Virus record (IMG/VR): IMGVR_UViG_3300022538_000866
Span: 1-49,877 of that record
DNA: 49,877 bases
Reading direction: 5' to 3' (one strand)
Origin: a virus
The notes under the pieces were generated by a model, which worked only from the letters and a program-made list of their open reading frames with translations, was not told the origin of the DNA and made no database searches. The translations under genes and the position numbers were made by a program. Shown in pieces: positions 1 to 6,691 of this stretch. Each line of letters starts with the position of its first letter. The stretch's first letter is position 1.

Positions 1-1
1 A

Positions 2-148
2 AAGCTTATCGCCTATGTAGAGGACAGAGTAAATACCCATCCTGACTTGTGGGAACAGCAAGGCACTGATCGTATAGCCTGGGCAATAGAGACTATTGAA
101 ACCGGAGTGAAAAATACCGTTAATCAATCCTTTGCTTATAGATGTTAA
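2..148 (+). CDS. C-terminal part of an unrecognised protein (cut by window edge)
   Basis: An open frame enters from the left edge (first full codon at base 2) and runs 48 codons to a TAA. The residues are protein-like, with charged helical text (YVEDRVNTHPDLWEQQ) and no hydrophobic segment. No start is visible. The final gene of the window (49824 onward) is similar in style and would read into this one if the sequence were circular, but the two are one base out of frame as written. Function unknown. Confidence 0.55.
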   Translation, partial: KLIAYVEDRVNTHPDLWEQQGTDRIAWAIETIETGVKNTVNQSFAYRC

Positions 149-192
149 TCTCTATCTTGCCTATCTGTAAAGGTAGGTAAGGGTAGGGATTA
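146..192 (+). other. Imperfect hairpin between two small genes
   Basis: TAATC at 146-150 pairs with GATTA at 188-192, and the interior (TTGCCTA against TAGGTAA) adds further pairs. It follows the stop of the preceding gene and has no U-tract, so it looks more like an RNA processing or stability hairpin than a terminator. The next ribosome-binding site (tggagg, 211-216) lies downstream of it. Confidence 0.35.
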
Positions 193-221
193 AACCATTA
201 ACCTATAACCTGGAGGCAGTT

Positions 222-677
222 ATGGTAAAATTAGGCAAATATAACTGATGCCCCACCCTATCACTACCAAATGGCCGCTATCAATTTAGTTTCGGTCTGG
301 CAAAAGCCCGCCTAATAGTCAAGCATTACGATGACATTTTAGAATTTGTCCACGGCCAGACTTTAGATCCCACGCCGATTGACGTCCCATTTATAGTACC
401 GGTAGAATATAAACCTGAGAAGAGATCCCTGGCTCAATGGATAGTTCATAGTGGTGGGGTAAAGGAGAGTACTCTCCCGGGAGAGATGAGGGATCTCATT
501 ACCGGGGAGCAAGGCAAAAGGGCGAAGGGCATTCCGCCAGGATTTTTGAACAACGAGAGAGGCCGAGGCCTAGATGAGATAGTAGACGAGGCCAATAGTG
601 ATAACTGGCAGATTAGGGATGAAAGTCATTTGCTCGAAATGTTAGAGGCCGAGCAAAGGGAGGCATATAGCTTATGA
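222..677 (+). pseudogene. Hypothetical gene with an in-frame UGA at codon 9
   Basis: An ATG at 222 has a good Shine-Dalgarno (GGAGG, 212-216). It opens a frame that meets TGA at 246-248 after eight codons, then stays open for another 142 codons to TAG at 675-677. The text after the stop is protein-like (LPNGRYQFSFGLAKARLIV, then a charged tail EMLEAEQREAYSL). The only later in-frame ATG is at 486, which would lose the better half. The stop could be a nonsense mutation (a Trp codon TGG would fit), a read-through site or a sequencing error. The 3' end overlaps the next gene's ATG. Function unknown. Confidence 0.5.
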
Positions 678-988
678 CAAAATCACTATGTGATGAATGT
701 GACGGGGTTATTGAAGTATTAGAATCAGTTGTACAGTGGAGTGCATGGGGAAGAGGTTTTGGTCATATGGCTTGGCAAAAAGTTGAGCATCCTCTTTATT
801 TATGTGAAGAGTGCGAAGTAAATAACTGGGAAGTTTGCAACAAATGTGGTGCCCTTATTGAGAGTTACTGGTATGGACATGGATATCTACCAAAAGATTA
901 TGATGGTGACACTCTTTGTCCAGAATGTGCAGAGAAAGCAGGTTATAAACGAACTGTAGGCATAGGAAGTCCATATAAAAATGATTAA
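674..988 (+). CDS. Zinc-ribbon protein with four CxxC knuckles
   Basis: 104 residues. Cysteine pairs are visible as CDEC near residue 6, CEEC near 44, CNKC near 54 and CPEC near 82. Together they can form two treble-clef or zinc-ribbon sites. The ATG overlaps the stop of the preceding frame (ATGA), indicating translational coupling. Such proteins are common in phage early operons, where they bind host proteins or nucleic acid; the specific target is unknown. Confidence 0.75.
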   Translation: MTKSLCDECDGVIEVLESVVQWSAWGRGFGHMAWQKVEHPLYLCEECEVNNWEVCNKCGALIESYWYGHGYLPKDYDGDTLCPECAEKAGYKRTVGIGSPYKND

Positions 989-1012
989 ATATTTTAAGAA
1001 GAGGATTTAAAA

Positions 1013-1192
1013 ATGAAACAACAAAAATTTAATCTCAGAGAACATTTGCAACTTATTCCTTCAGAGCCACCACCTAAAAAGAGGGCTAGGAAGGGCAAAA
1101 AGGCAACCTGGCCGAACGATAAGGTCAAGGGTAATACCGGAGGCTTGCAGTTAGAGTTATGGGCTCATAAAGGGCAGCAGATGAATATTTAA
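1013..1192 (+). CDS. Small basic hypothetical protein
   Basis: 59 residues starting at ATG 1013 after GAGGAT; ends TAA at 1190-1192. The middle is rich in Lys/Arg and Pro (EPPPKKRARKGKKATW), which suggests nucleic-acid binding. It is followed by a clean hairpin, GGGAGC (1203-1208) with GCTCCC (1217-1222), just before the next gene's Shine-Dalgarno. No family recognised. Confidence 0.6.
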   Translation: MKQQKFNLREHLQLIPSEPPPKKRARKGKKATWPNDKVKGNTGGLQLELWAHKGQQMNI

Positions 1193-1239
1193 CCCTTTAA
1201 CCGGGAGCTTGCAAGGGCTCCCATAAGGAGGTAAAAAAC

Positions 1240-1485
1240 ATGACATTTACACTTATGGCTTTAACAAGAGCAGCACTTATTCAAGATATAACCAGAACTA
1301 AAAAAAGACTTGCTGGCAATTGGAAGCGCAATGGAGCCTATGAAAACTTTGGCCAAAAAGAAGTCAGAGACTTACAAGATAAGTATGACTATCTAAGTCT
1401 CAAATGGGGCAGTCCAGAGCAAAGACAACAAGCTCAAATAATAGATAATTTTACTAATTGGTGCATGGAGTATTGTGGTCATTAA
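1240..1485 (+). CDS. Small hypothetical protein
   Basis: 81 residues, ATG preceded by AAGGAGG at good spacing. The protein is helical and charged (ITRTKKRLAGNW, EVRDLQDKYDYLSLKWG) with a Cys/His-containing end (WCMEYCGH). No transmembrane segment. It sits in a run of rightward small genes, each with its own strong ribosome-binding site. Function unknown. Confidence 0.65.
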   Translation: MTFTLMALTRAALIQDITRTKKRLAGNWKRNGAYENFGQKEVRDLQDKYDYLSLKWGSPEQRQQAQIIDNFTNWCMEYCGH

Positions 1486-1551
1486 CCTTCACCCTGCCCC
1501 TCCAGGGGGTAGGTATGAGGGCTAAATTATAACCTTAAACGGAGGTAACAA

Positions 1552-1920
1552 ATGAAAATTATTTTATGCCTTATTATCATCCTCATCCCTATCTCAGTAT
1601 CGGCAAACGATAATTGGGATACTCTGGATAAAACTCTTCTTGGAACCCTAATCATTTCACACACAATAGATTGTTTCCAGACTCAATACATTTTCGACAA
1701 TCCTAACCACCGTGAGCTTAATCGAGTCATAAGAGATGGGGTAGATAGATATGGCAAAGGATTTATTCCCGCTTATTTTATCGCTACTACCTTGGTTAGT
1801 GCTCTTATAGCAGATTGGTTGCCATCTGATTATAGGAAAGCATGGTTGGGGATCTGGGTAGGAGCCTCAGTTAATACAATTACTAGAAACTATATGTTAG
1901 GTGTAGGATTGAAGTTTTAG
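1552..1920 (+). CDS. Membrane protein with N-terminal signal
   Basis: 122 residues. A hydrophobic N-terminus (residues 1-19, ending SVSAND) reads as a signal peptide or anchor. A second hydrophobic stretch lies near residues 76-92 (PAYFIATTLVSALIADWL) and a third near 100-112. ATG preceded by GGAGG. The family was not recognised. It could act at the host membrane, for example in superinfection exclusion, but nothing in the sequence proves this. Confidence 0.7.
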   Translation: MKIILCLIIILIPISVSANDNWDTLDKTLLGTLIISHTIDCFQTQYIFDNPNHRELNRVIRDGVDRYGKGFIPAYFIATTLVSALIADWLPSDYRKAWLGIWVGASVNTITRNYMLGVGLKF

Positions 1921-1933
1921 ATAGGAGTCCACT

Positions 1934-2257
1934 ATGACGACACTAAGAAATCTATGTAACATCCCCAAAAACAAATATCTCCTCATGGAGATGTTTGAGA
2001 ATGGCAAAAAGGTTGCCGAACAAGGCATTTCCAATATGACTTGTCGGGAGCTAAAATGGATGATCGAATATCAAGAGGATTTGGGGAGGGCATGGAGCTA
2101 CAAAACGGTAGAATACCCCTACGCCGAATTTGTAGGAATGCAAGAAGATGTTGGAGATAGGCCGGCAATACCCATTTATAATATCATCGGCGGGCCTAAG
2201 CATGGGAGTACAGTATCAAAACAGACATTGATTAAGCTTGATATTGAGATTCCTTAA
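1934..2257 (+). CDS. Hypothetical protein
   Basis: 107 residues, ATG preceded by TAGGAG. Soluble; mixed helix and strand (MTCRELKWMIEYQEDLGRAW). It is the last gene of the rightward block and converges on the leftward replication module. The ORF on the opposite strand inside it is a shadow. No known domain recognised. Confidence 0.65.
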   Translation: MTTLRNLCNIPKNKYLLMEMFENGKKVAEQGISNMTCRELKWMIEYQEDLGRAWSYKTVEYPYAEFVGMQEDVGDRPAIPIYNIIGGPKHGSTVSKQTLIKLDIEIP

Positions 2258-2344
2258 CCATCCATCACCCCTTCACAAGCAAGAAAGGGCTCCACAATCC
2301 AATCTTCCAGGTAAAGGGCAAGGAAGAATTGGTACATGGTTAAG
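2253..2344. other. Inverted repeat spanning the convergent gene junction
   Basis: CTTAACCAT (2253-2261) is perfectly complementary to ATGGTTAAG (2336-2344). Inside, CCAAT/TTCC at about 2299-2308 pairs imperfectly with GGAAGAATTGG at 2322-2332. The structure fills the gap between the convergent genes ending at 2257 and 2362. It may act as a bidirectional transcription barrier. The flanks CTTAAC and GTTAAG resemble attC core sites, but the interior does not fold like a typical attC. Confidence 0.45.
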
Positions 2345-2361
2345 AATACTATTCTCATTTT

Positions 2362-2655
2362 TTAAATATCCTTTCTTTTCTTTATCATAAACAAAACAGA
2401 TTCAGCACTCTCAATCTCAAGATCCGCCAGTTTAATGAATTCATGAAATATCTTCCTACCAATTTCACTTATACCAGGTAATTTCTTCACACAATCTATT
2501 TTTAACTCCTCATAATAGGTTATTATTTTTTCTATTCCTTTAATAGTTTTAGCCTCCCAGGGAATTTCCCAAACAACAGGATGATATGTGTTGATATCTA
2601 ACTCAAGTCCGCTTAATGCTCTATCAGCCTGCTCTTTTATCATCTCATTATTCAT
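2362..2655 (-). CDS. Hypothetical protein, replication operon
   Basis: 97 residues, leftward, last gene of the repO operon. Its start overlaps the end of the DnaB-like ATPase gene by 8 bp, so the two are probably coupled. All-helical and charged, no motif recognised. By position it could be a helicase partner or loader, as lambda P is to O, but there is no sequence support for that. Confidence 0.65.
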   Translation of the reverse strand: MNNEMIKEQADRALSGLELDINTYHPVVWEIPWEAKTIKGIEKIITYYEELKIDCVKKLPGISEIGRKIFHEFIKLADLEIESAESVLFMIKKRKDI

Positions 2656-3427
2656 CCGCAGCCTCCCTTAATACTTTATCAATCTTTACAATGGGTATTT
2701 TCTTCTCGAGTACTCCTGTCCTCCTTGAATAGCATACCTTCAGCCATGCATGATTTTCGCTTGCCTTTACTCTCCATAATATCAGGCCGGTATCACTCTC
2801 CTGGCTGATGAAAGAACTATCCCTGATATTTGTGTGATCTGGCTCGTGATCTAAGGGTATCTTCTGGAAATGACAGAGAATAAAAATCACAATATTCAGC
2901 TCCAATGCTAATGTTTTAAGCCACCTGATTATCTGGCCTATCTGGATGCTTGCATTTCTGGATTGAGCCATGTCGAATAGAAAATGTAGGTGATCTATAA
3001 ACACAACTTGGATGCTGTGCTTAACTATGGCCTCAAGTATCCTTTCTTGTAGCCAGTCCAGAGCATAAGGTTTAAGTTTTTTAGGCAGTAGAAAAAAAGG
3101 AATCTCATCGAATCGATTAAGGAATTGTCTGGGAGTGAGCTCATAGGAGAACCAAAGGGATCTAACATCCTGTTGCTCGAAGTTCACTGTCAGCGTTTGG
3201 CCTAATAATGTCTTACCCCCTTTTGTAGGTCCGGAGATAGCTATTACCTCACCTGGTTCAAAGCCTTTTATTGCCAGATCAAGAGACGGAATTTTGGAAT
3301 CGAAGGTTTTCAGGATCGGCTCTTTCCTGATAATATCCTGCATATCATGGCTGGTTATTATCTCATCATCACCCTTATAGTCCATTAAGTTAGAAATCTT
3401 CTTCATCAAATCTTTTAGGTTTTGCAT
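2648..3427 (-). CDS. DnaB-like/RecA-fold replicative ATPase
   Basis: 259 residues. A Walker A motif GPTKGGKT lies near residue 66 and a Walker B VVFIDHLHFLF near 141. Downstream is a sensor-like ILCHFQK, and then RDSSFISQESD and ILWR, as in the C-terminal domain of DnaB-family helicases. It is shorter than full DnaB (about 450 residues) and lacks the usual N-terminal primase-binding domain. It overlaps the repO end by 38 bp and probably unwinds or loads at the phage origin. The alternative is a RecA/KaiC-like regulator. Confidence 0.75.
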   Translation of the reverse strand: MQNLKDLMKKISNLMDYKGDDEIITSHDMQDIIRKEPILKTFDSKIPSLDLAIKGFEPGEVIAISGPTKGGKTLLGQTLTVNFEQQDVRSLWFSYELTPRQFLNRFDEIPFFLLPKKLKPYALDWLQERILEAIVKHSIQVVFIDHLHFLFDMAQSRNASIQIGQIIRWLKTLALELNIVIFILCHFQKIPLDHEPDHTNIRDSSFISQESDTGLILWRVKASENHAWLKVCYSRRTGVLEKKIPIVKIDKVLREAADE

Positions 3428-4091
3428 CGGCGGTCTCCATTTTAAGAGAAAGTTGATCGAATTGTTTTCTTAACTTAGATGTGGACAGAATATTGTTTTG
3501 CCAAAACTCATCTTGTTGACACCAATTGATTACTTTCTTAATCTCTTCTGGGTTTATTTCCCTTTTTAACAACTTGTTAATATCTATAGCCCATTTCTGA
3601 ATGTCTGGTCTCTCAAGAGAAGGTCTTCTTTTAAGGATTAGATTCAAGAGAAGTTTACTCGTCTCTATCTCAAAAGAGTTCTCACTATAGTCTTTTTCTT
3701 TCTTTCTTTTGAGTGCGCCTTTTTGGGCGACACTTTTGTCGCCTTTTTGGGCGACAGGCGCCTTTTTGGGCGACAGCTTCCAAGTTTCAAAATTCTTATT
3801 AAATCCATAACTTATGATACCATCTGTCGCCTTTTTGGGCGACACCTTTTTTAATATATTTTTACTAATTAACTTCTTTATAATTAAATGACATTTTCTT
3901 CTATCAATGCCTGTAGCCGCTGCGAATTGACTAATAGGGATCATATCTATTTTTTTCTTCCATCCCCAAGTTTTACGGAAGACTGTCCAAATAATTTGCC
4001 ATTCTTGGCCAGAGATTCTTGAAGATGAGAATTTATCAACAAGTTCCGTTGCTATTTGAAGGTATCCATCTTCACATTGGGGAGAGGCCAA
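3390..4091 (-). CDS. Replication initiator, phage RepO N-terminal family
   Basis: 233 residues. The N-terminal 90 residues match the winged-helix domain of lambda-O-like initiators (GYLQIATELVDKF, WQIIWTVFRKTWGWKKK, ISQFAAATGIDRRKCHLIIKKLI). The start is taken as TTG (4089-4091) because GGAAGG lies 8 bases upstream and no in-frame ATG is near. The middle of the gene carries four iterons, which give SPKKA in one frame and VAQKG in another. Known for the family: the protein binds iterons inside its own gene and recruits a helicase, here probably the next gene. Confidence 0.85.
   Translation of the reverse strand: MASPQCEDGYLQIATELVDKFSSSRISGQEWQIIWTVFRKTWGWKKKIDMIPISQFAAATGIDRRKCHLIIKKLISKNILKKVSPKKATDGIISYGFNKNFETWKLSPKKAPVAQKGDKSVAQKGALKRKKEKDYSENSFEIETSKLLLNLILKRRPSLERPDIQKWAIDINKLLKREINPEEIKKVINWCQQDEFWQNNILSTSKLRKQFDQLSLKMETADAKPKRFDEEDF
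3716..3844. repeat. Four iterons inside repO: candidate replication origin
   Basis: The 17-mer CGCCTTTTTGGGCGACA occurs exactly at 3716-3732, 3740-3756, 3759-3775 and 3828-3844. Copies 2 and 4 extend to the dyad GTCGCC-N6-GGCGAC. Two copies are translated in one frame and two in another, so selection acts on the DNA, not the peptide. AT-rich DNA lies between copies 3 and 4 (3782-3820) and beyond copy 4 (3845-3890), which would suit duplex opening. The layout parallels lambda ori inside gene O. Confidence 0.8.
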
Positions 4092-4112
4092 AAGTCAATC
4101 CTTCCAATAAAA

Positions 4113-4184
4113 AACCACTTAGACTGCTTTCGGCACACAAGTGAACCGCCTCGGTTGTCGCCAATCCGAGGTATCTAAGTGGTT
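4113..4184 (-). ncRNA. Three-way-junction leader RNA upstream of repO
   Basis: On the minus strand AACCACTTAGA (4174-4184) pairs perfectly with TCTAAGTGGTT (4113-4123). Between them are two hairpins. The first is CCTCGG-A-TTG closed by the GNRA tetraloop GCGA with CAA-CCGAGG (4149-4171). The second is CGG-TT-CAC closed by TTGT with GTG-CCG. A run of T residues follows directly and then the repO Shine-Dalgarno. It could be an attenuator, a translational switch or a ligand-sensing leader. No known riboswitch class was recognised. Confidence 0.6.
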
Positions 4185-4229
4185 ATATGAATGCAATTAA
4201 TTAACACCTGTGTATAAAAGCTTACCCCC

Positions 4230-4258
4230 ACCATACCCCCCACTTTCCCCCCTGTCAA
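4230..4258 (-). promoter_or_regulatory. Sigma-70 promoter for the repO operon
   Basis: Minus-strand TTGACA (4253-4258), a 17-bp spacer and TATGGT (4230-4235). The predicted transcript begins near 4223 and has a leader of about 130 nt that contains the three-way-junction element before repO. It fires divergently from the promoter at 4277-4305, with 18 bp between the two -35 boxes, so the two could interfere or share an operator. Confidence 0.7.
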
Positions 4259-4276
4259 TATTTATTTTAAAAAAGC

Positions 4277-4305
4277 TTGACTTTCTCAAGAAAGGGATTT
4301 ATAAT
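4277..4305 (+). promoter_or_regulatory. Consensus sigma-70 promoter for the CRISPR-repeat RNA
   Basis: TTGACT (4277-4282), exactly 17 bp, then TATAAT (4300-4305). This is the strongest-looking promoter in the window. Transcription would begin at about 4312, nine bases before the CRISPR repeat. No ORF of useful length follows before the terminator at 4412-4444, so the product is an RNA. Confidence 0.8.
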
Positions 4306-4320
4306 CCCTGTAAATCGTCA

Positions 4321-4350
4321 GTCGCCTCCATGCGGGGCGTGGATTGAAAC
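4321..4350 (+). CRISPR. Single type I-C CRISPR repeat unit
   Basis: The 30-nt unit begins GTCGCC and ends GCGTGGATTGAAAC, the hallmark of subtype I-C repeats, which are usually 32 nt. CGCCTC (4323-4328) pairs with GGGGCG (4334-4339) with one G-U, giving the usual I-C hairpin followed by the 5'-handle sequence (GGATTGAAAC). Relative to the usual repeat the upper stem and loop are shortened by about two bases. It is solitary: no other copy was seen in the window. Confidence 0.85.
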
Positions 4351-4411
4351 AAACATTAACTGAAATAGAGGTTCTCATGACTAAGCGTTAAGTTTAAAGT
4401 CCTTACCATTT

Positions 4412-4444
4412 AAACCCCGGTCTGATAACAGATCGGGGTTTTTT
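4412..4444 (+). terminator. Intrinsic terminator of the CRISPR-repeat RNA
   Basis: AAACCCCG (4412-4419) and GTCTG (4420-4424), loop ATAA, then CAGAT (4429-4433) and CGGGGTTT (4434-4441). This is a 13-bp stem with one G-U, followed by more T. It lies immediately after the leftward endolysin gene (stop at 4446), so it may also end leftward transcripts. Confidence 0.9.
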
Positions 4445-4445
4445 A

Positions 4446-5396
4446 TTATTTCCCTCTCTCCATCATCTCATAGAAAATACGCATCACCTTGAGCGTATAT
4501 ACTCTATCTTTACCGTCTGCCCCAGCATTATAGCGCCTTAGCGCATCATACGGACTGTTTCCCCTCTTCAGTAGCTTGATAGCGCATTTCATTCCGGCAT
4601 AATGAGAGGTCATCAGAGTCTTCTCAATGGCAGGAAGATCTTTTTTTTGGAATCCCATGACGATCCGGAAAGTCTCAGGCTTTTGCTGATATATGCCACG
4701 TTCGCCATGTTTTCCACGGACAAAACGGCCGTGAGATTCAGTACCTATTATGGCCATGAGCAGAATCGCAGTTTTCCTATGTGCAATCCAGGGCTCATCC
4801 CTGAAAAAATGCAGTGGCATCATTTCGGCATAATCGTAAATCTCTTCTGCTATTATGAGCCGTTCCATGTTAGCCATATCAGTTATAATTTTATTTAGCT
4901 TAAGTTGTGCCATTCTATAGTCATATTGGCAGCCCAAATTGCCGGTCGCTAGACAGTGTCTATGAAGATGTAGATCGTCAGAAAATAGCTTCACGTCGTT
5001 TTCAATTTCTCTATGACCTTTAAACTCCTTATTTGGAAATTTCAGATTCGCCATTCTGAAAATCTCTTCATCCAAAAGACGTAAAGTGTTTTCCCGGTAT
5101 CTTGATATACGATCCTCTGTCCACTGAGATTCCAGCCTTATCATTTGTCCTGGCCTGATAAGGACATAGGGGATCCCCTTTCTCCATTCCACTTTGAGCT
5201 CATTCCACTCTGCCAGATCCTGCCATTTGCGCCAGCTCCCCAATTCCTTTTGTGCTATCTTACTTAGGGTGTCGCCCTTTTGGACGGTATGGAAGGTGGA
5301 GGGGAAGACATCGGGCGGGAAGATGCATAGCGATATTATAAAGAGCAATAGCAGGATACACCAGACTGTATATGGGATTGTCTCGTTGATTTTCAC
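4446..5396 (-). CDS. Endolysin: membrane anchor, LysM and lytic transglycosylase
   Basis: 316 residues from a GTG start (5394-5396) that overlaps the previous stop. Residues 8-28 form a hydrophobic signal-anchor. A LysM domain follows at about 36-86 (HTVQKGDTLSKIAQKELG). The C-terminal third is an SLT-type domain with catalytic Glu in GTESHG, the GERGIYQQKPETF loop and RYNAG. Known: such enzymes cleave the MurNAc-GlcNAc bond. The signal-anchor suggests export without a large holin. A second peptidoglycan enzyme lies at 47686-47982. Confidence 0.88.
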   Translation of the reverse strand: MKINETIPYTVWCILLLLFIISLCIFPPDVFPSTFHTVQKGDTLSKIAQKELGSWRKWQDLAEWNELKVEWRKGIPYVLIRPGQMIRLESQWTEDRISRYRENTLRLLDEEIFRMANLKFPNKEFKGHREIENDVKLFSDDLHLHRHCLATGNLGCQYDYRMAQLKLNKIITDMANMERLIIAEEIYDYAEMMPLHFFRDEPWIAHRKTAILLMAIIGTESHGRFVRGKHGERGIYQQKPETFRIVMGFQKKDLPAIEKTLMTSHYAGMKCAIKLLKRGNSPYDALRRYNAGADGKDRVYTLKVMRIFYEMMERGK

Positions 5397-5764
5397 TGTT
5401 TGTCTCCTTTTAATGGTTTCATTTCATTAATACTTTTGTTGCATATTTTTACCCCTTCCTCACATAAATTGACAAACTTATCATGTGTTTCTGTTGGGGA
5501 TGTATCAGCCTGTTTGTTATGCCTCATTCCCCATAATATATCTCTGAGCCTGTATATTTCTTTTTTAGTCATGGTAGCTCCTGTTGGTGGTCTGTTTGTA
5601 ATCTCATCTATTTGCTGAGATCCATATCGTTTTTCAGCCTCAGCCTCCGCAAGCCGCCGGTCACTCTGCCATATGGTAAAATCGGTACTGTGATATTCCC
5701 ACCATGCGGCTCCGGCAACAAAGGCTCTGCGTAGGTCATTTTGAGGCCATGTTCCTTCCCGCAT
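5393..5764 (-). CDS. Hypothetical phage protein
   Basis: 123 residues. Its N-terminus (LRRAFVAGAAWWEYHS, WQSDRRLAEAEAEKRYG) resembles short phage proteins found next to lysis or methylation genes; no function is established. The C-terminal half is a charged helix with no membrane segment. The TGA overlaps the GTG of the endolysin (GTGA), so the two are translationally coupled. Confidence 0.65.
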   Translation of the reverse strand: MREGTWPQNDLRRAFVAGAAWWEYHSTDFTIWQSDRRLAEAEAEKRYGSQQIDEITNRPPTGATMTKKEIYRLRDILWGMRHNKQADTSPTETHDKFVNLCEEGVKICNKSINEMKPLKGDKQ

Positions 5765-5774
5765 TTCAGCTCCT

Positions 5775-5999
5775 TTAACTTATGCCAGGTGAATCTTTAC
5801 AAATCTCAATTGCCAAACGGGCTTCTTTGTGATCCGCTGACATCGTTGCACCTTCAAGGTTTACTCCTTTTGGCAGCCCGATAAATTGAAATTGCTTGCC
5901 ACATATCTGACACCATATCTGGATATCGGCTTGGTAGTATTTACCATCATCAATTCGATTGATTTCGGTTTCAGCATGAAAGGCATCGTGTTTGCACAT
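5775..5999 (-). CDS. Small protein with a CxxC zinc knuckle
   Basis: 74 residues. WCQICGKQFQF gives one CxxC, and Cys2, His4 and His8 near the N-terminus (MCKHDAFH) could complete a zinc site. GLPKG is typical of short phage proteins of this kind. It lies ten bases upstream of the next gene in a leftward operon. Function unknown. Confidence 0.65.
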   Translation of the reverse strand: MCKHDAFHAETEINRIDDGKYYQADIQIWCQICGKQFQFIGLPKGVNLEGATMSADHKEARLAIEICKDSPGIS

Positions 6000-6207
6000 T
6001 TAATCACCTAAATTGCTGGTTAAAAGTTAGGCTGGGTTAAACTCCGATTTTCTCTCCCAGCCCGTGAAAGGAGGCTCCAGCCCTGCAAAATTATTTTACA
6101 TTCGGCGCATTGCTGGAAAGCTCGTAAATGCACTAAGGCTCGTGAGCACACCGTTAGTCATGAGCCAGTTATGAAAGCCGAATAACCACAGCAGGCGAGT
6201 TATTTCT
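6000..6207. other. Gene-free structured interval
   Basis: 208 bp without a credible gene. GGCTGGG (6031-6037) pairs with CCCAGCC (6056-6062), and AATAAC (6181-6186) with GTTATT (6199-6204), each flanking short loops. Several TAAC and GTTA cores occur (for example ccGTTAGtc at about 6151), which recall degraded attC sites, but no R''/R' pair with a matching arm could be assigned. No promoter recognised. Confidence 0.3.
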
Positions 6208-6468
6208 CTAAGCCCTTCTTATAGTGGATCTTTCTGTTTCATCACAATCTGCCGCATCTGCTTCAGCCCCTGTTTCAGGTTGTGGACCTAATTTTGAATA
6301 TTCATCTTCAACACTCTTGGGATTTTCAAGATACTCGTTTAAATAACTAAGCAGTTCTACTCTACTGTTCGCCACAAATGTCCCGCAACCTACCTTCACA
6401 ATAAATCCTTTATTTTGAGAAGGAATAATGTGAATTTCATATTTAATAATTCGACCTATTTCTAACAT
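6208..6468 (-). CDS. Small hypothetical protein
   Basis: 86 residues, ATG preceded by GGAGGTGAT. The first 60 residues read as a small alpha/beta fold (IIKYEIHIIPSQNKGFIVKVGCGTFVANS). The C-terminal 30 are acidic and low-complexity (EAEADAADCDETERST). Such text is common in phage early genes of unknown role. Confidence 0.65.
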   Translation of the reverse strand: MLEIGRIIKYEIHIIPSQNKGFIVKVGCGTFVANSRVELLSYLNEYLENPKSVEDEYSKLGPQPETGAEADAADCDETERSTIRRA

Positions 6469-6505
6469 TTATATCACCTCCTTTCATATGGATTAGGAGA
6501 AGAAG

Positions 6506-6691
6506 CTATTTCTCCCGAAACACTTCTATCCGAATCTTTACGATCCGGTCCTTGTCCTCGATGGCTCCATATGCTTTTTGAAATGTCTTATAAAGGCCAC
6601 GAAATGAATTTCTGATATTGCCTCTTATAATGCTCCATACCCCAGGTCCATTTCTCTTGATTAAGAGCACGTTTCTTGCTTTAAATTTCAT
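6506..6691 (-). CDS. Small basic hypothetical protein
   Basis: 61 residues, ATG preceded by AAGGAG. Basic, with predicted strands and one helix (RNVLLIKRNGPGVWSIIRG). No motif recognised. Part of the leftward chain of small genes 7380-6208. Confidence 0.55.
   Translation of the reverse strand: MKFKARNVLLIKRNGPGVWSIIRGNIRNSFRGLYKTFQKAYGAIEDKDRIVKIRIEVFREK

Larger units (their letters stand above)
4312..4444 (+). ncRNA. Small RNA with a solitary type I-C CRISPR repeat (candidate Racr)
   Basis: This is a self-contained transcription unit: consensus promoter, one CRISPR repeat (4321-4350), about 60 nt of unique sequence, then a strong intrinsic terminator. No second repeat, leader or cas gene is present. 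Phage-borne solitary repeat units that mimic crRNA repeats and sequester Cas proteins are an established class of RNA anti-CRISPRs (Racr). Here the mimic would be processed or bound by Cas5 (I-C) and trap Cas subunits in a dead complex. The unique 3' part could alternatively act as a real guide. Confidence 0.75.

Noticed and set aside
222-677. Genome-wide reassignment of UGA
   Set aside because: Many clear genes in the window end with TGA, including the coiled-coil gene (13869) and the small-operon genes, so a single in-frame UGA is better explained by mutation or local read-through.
4113-4184. tRNA or type I-F CRISPR repeat
   Set aside because: No cloverleaf, anticodon arm or T-loop fits; similarity to the I-F repeat is limited to GTTCACT and the repeat's hairpin is missing.
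4321-4350. A full CRISPR array
   Set aside because: Only one repeat unit is present, no second copy within spacer distance and no cas genes; the promoter and terminator fit a single RNA.
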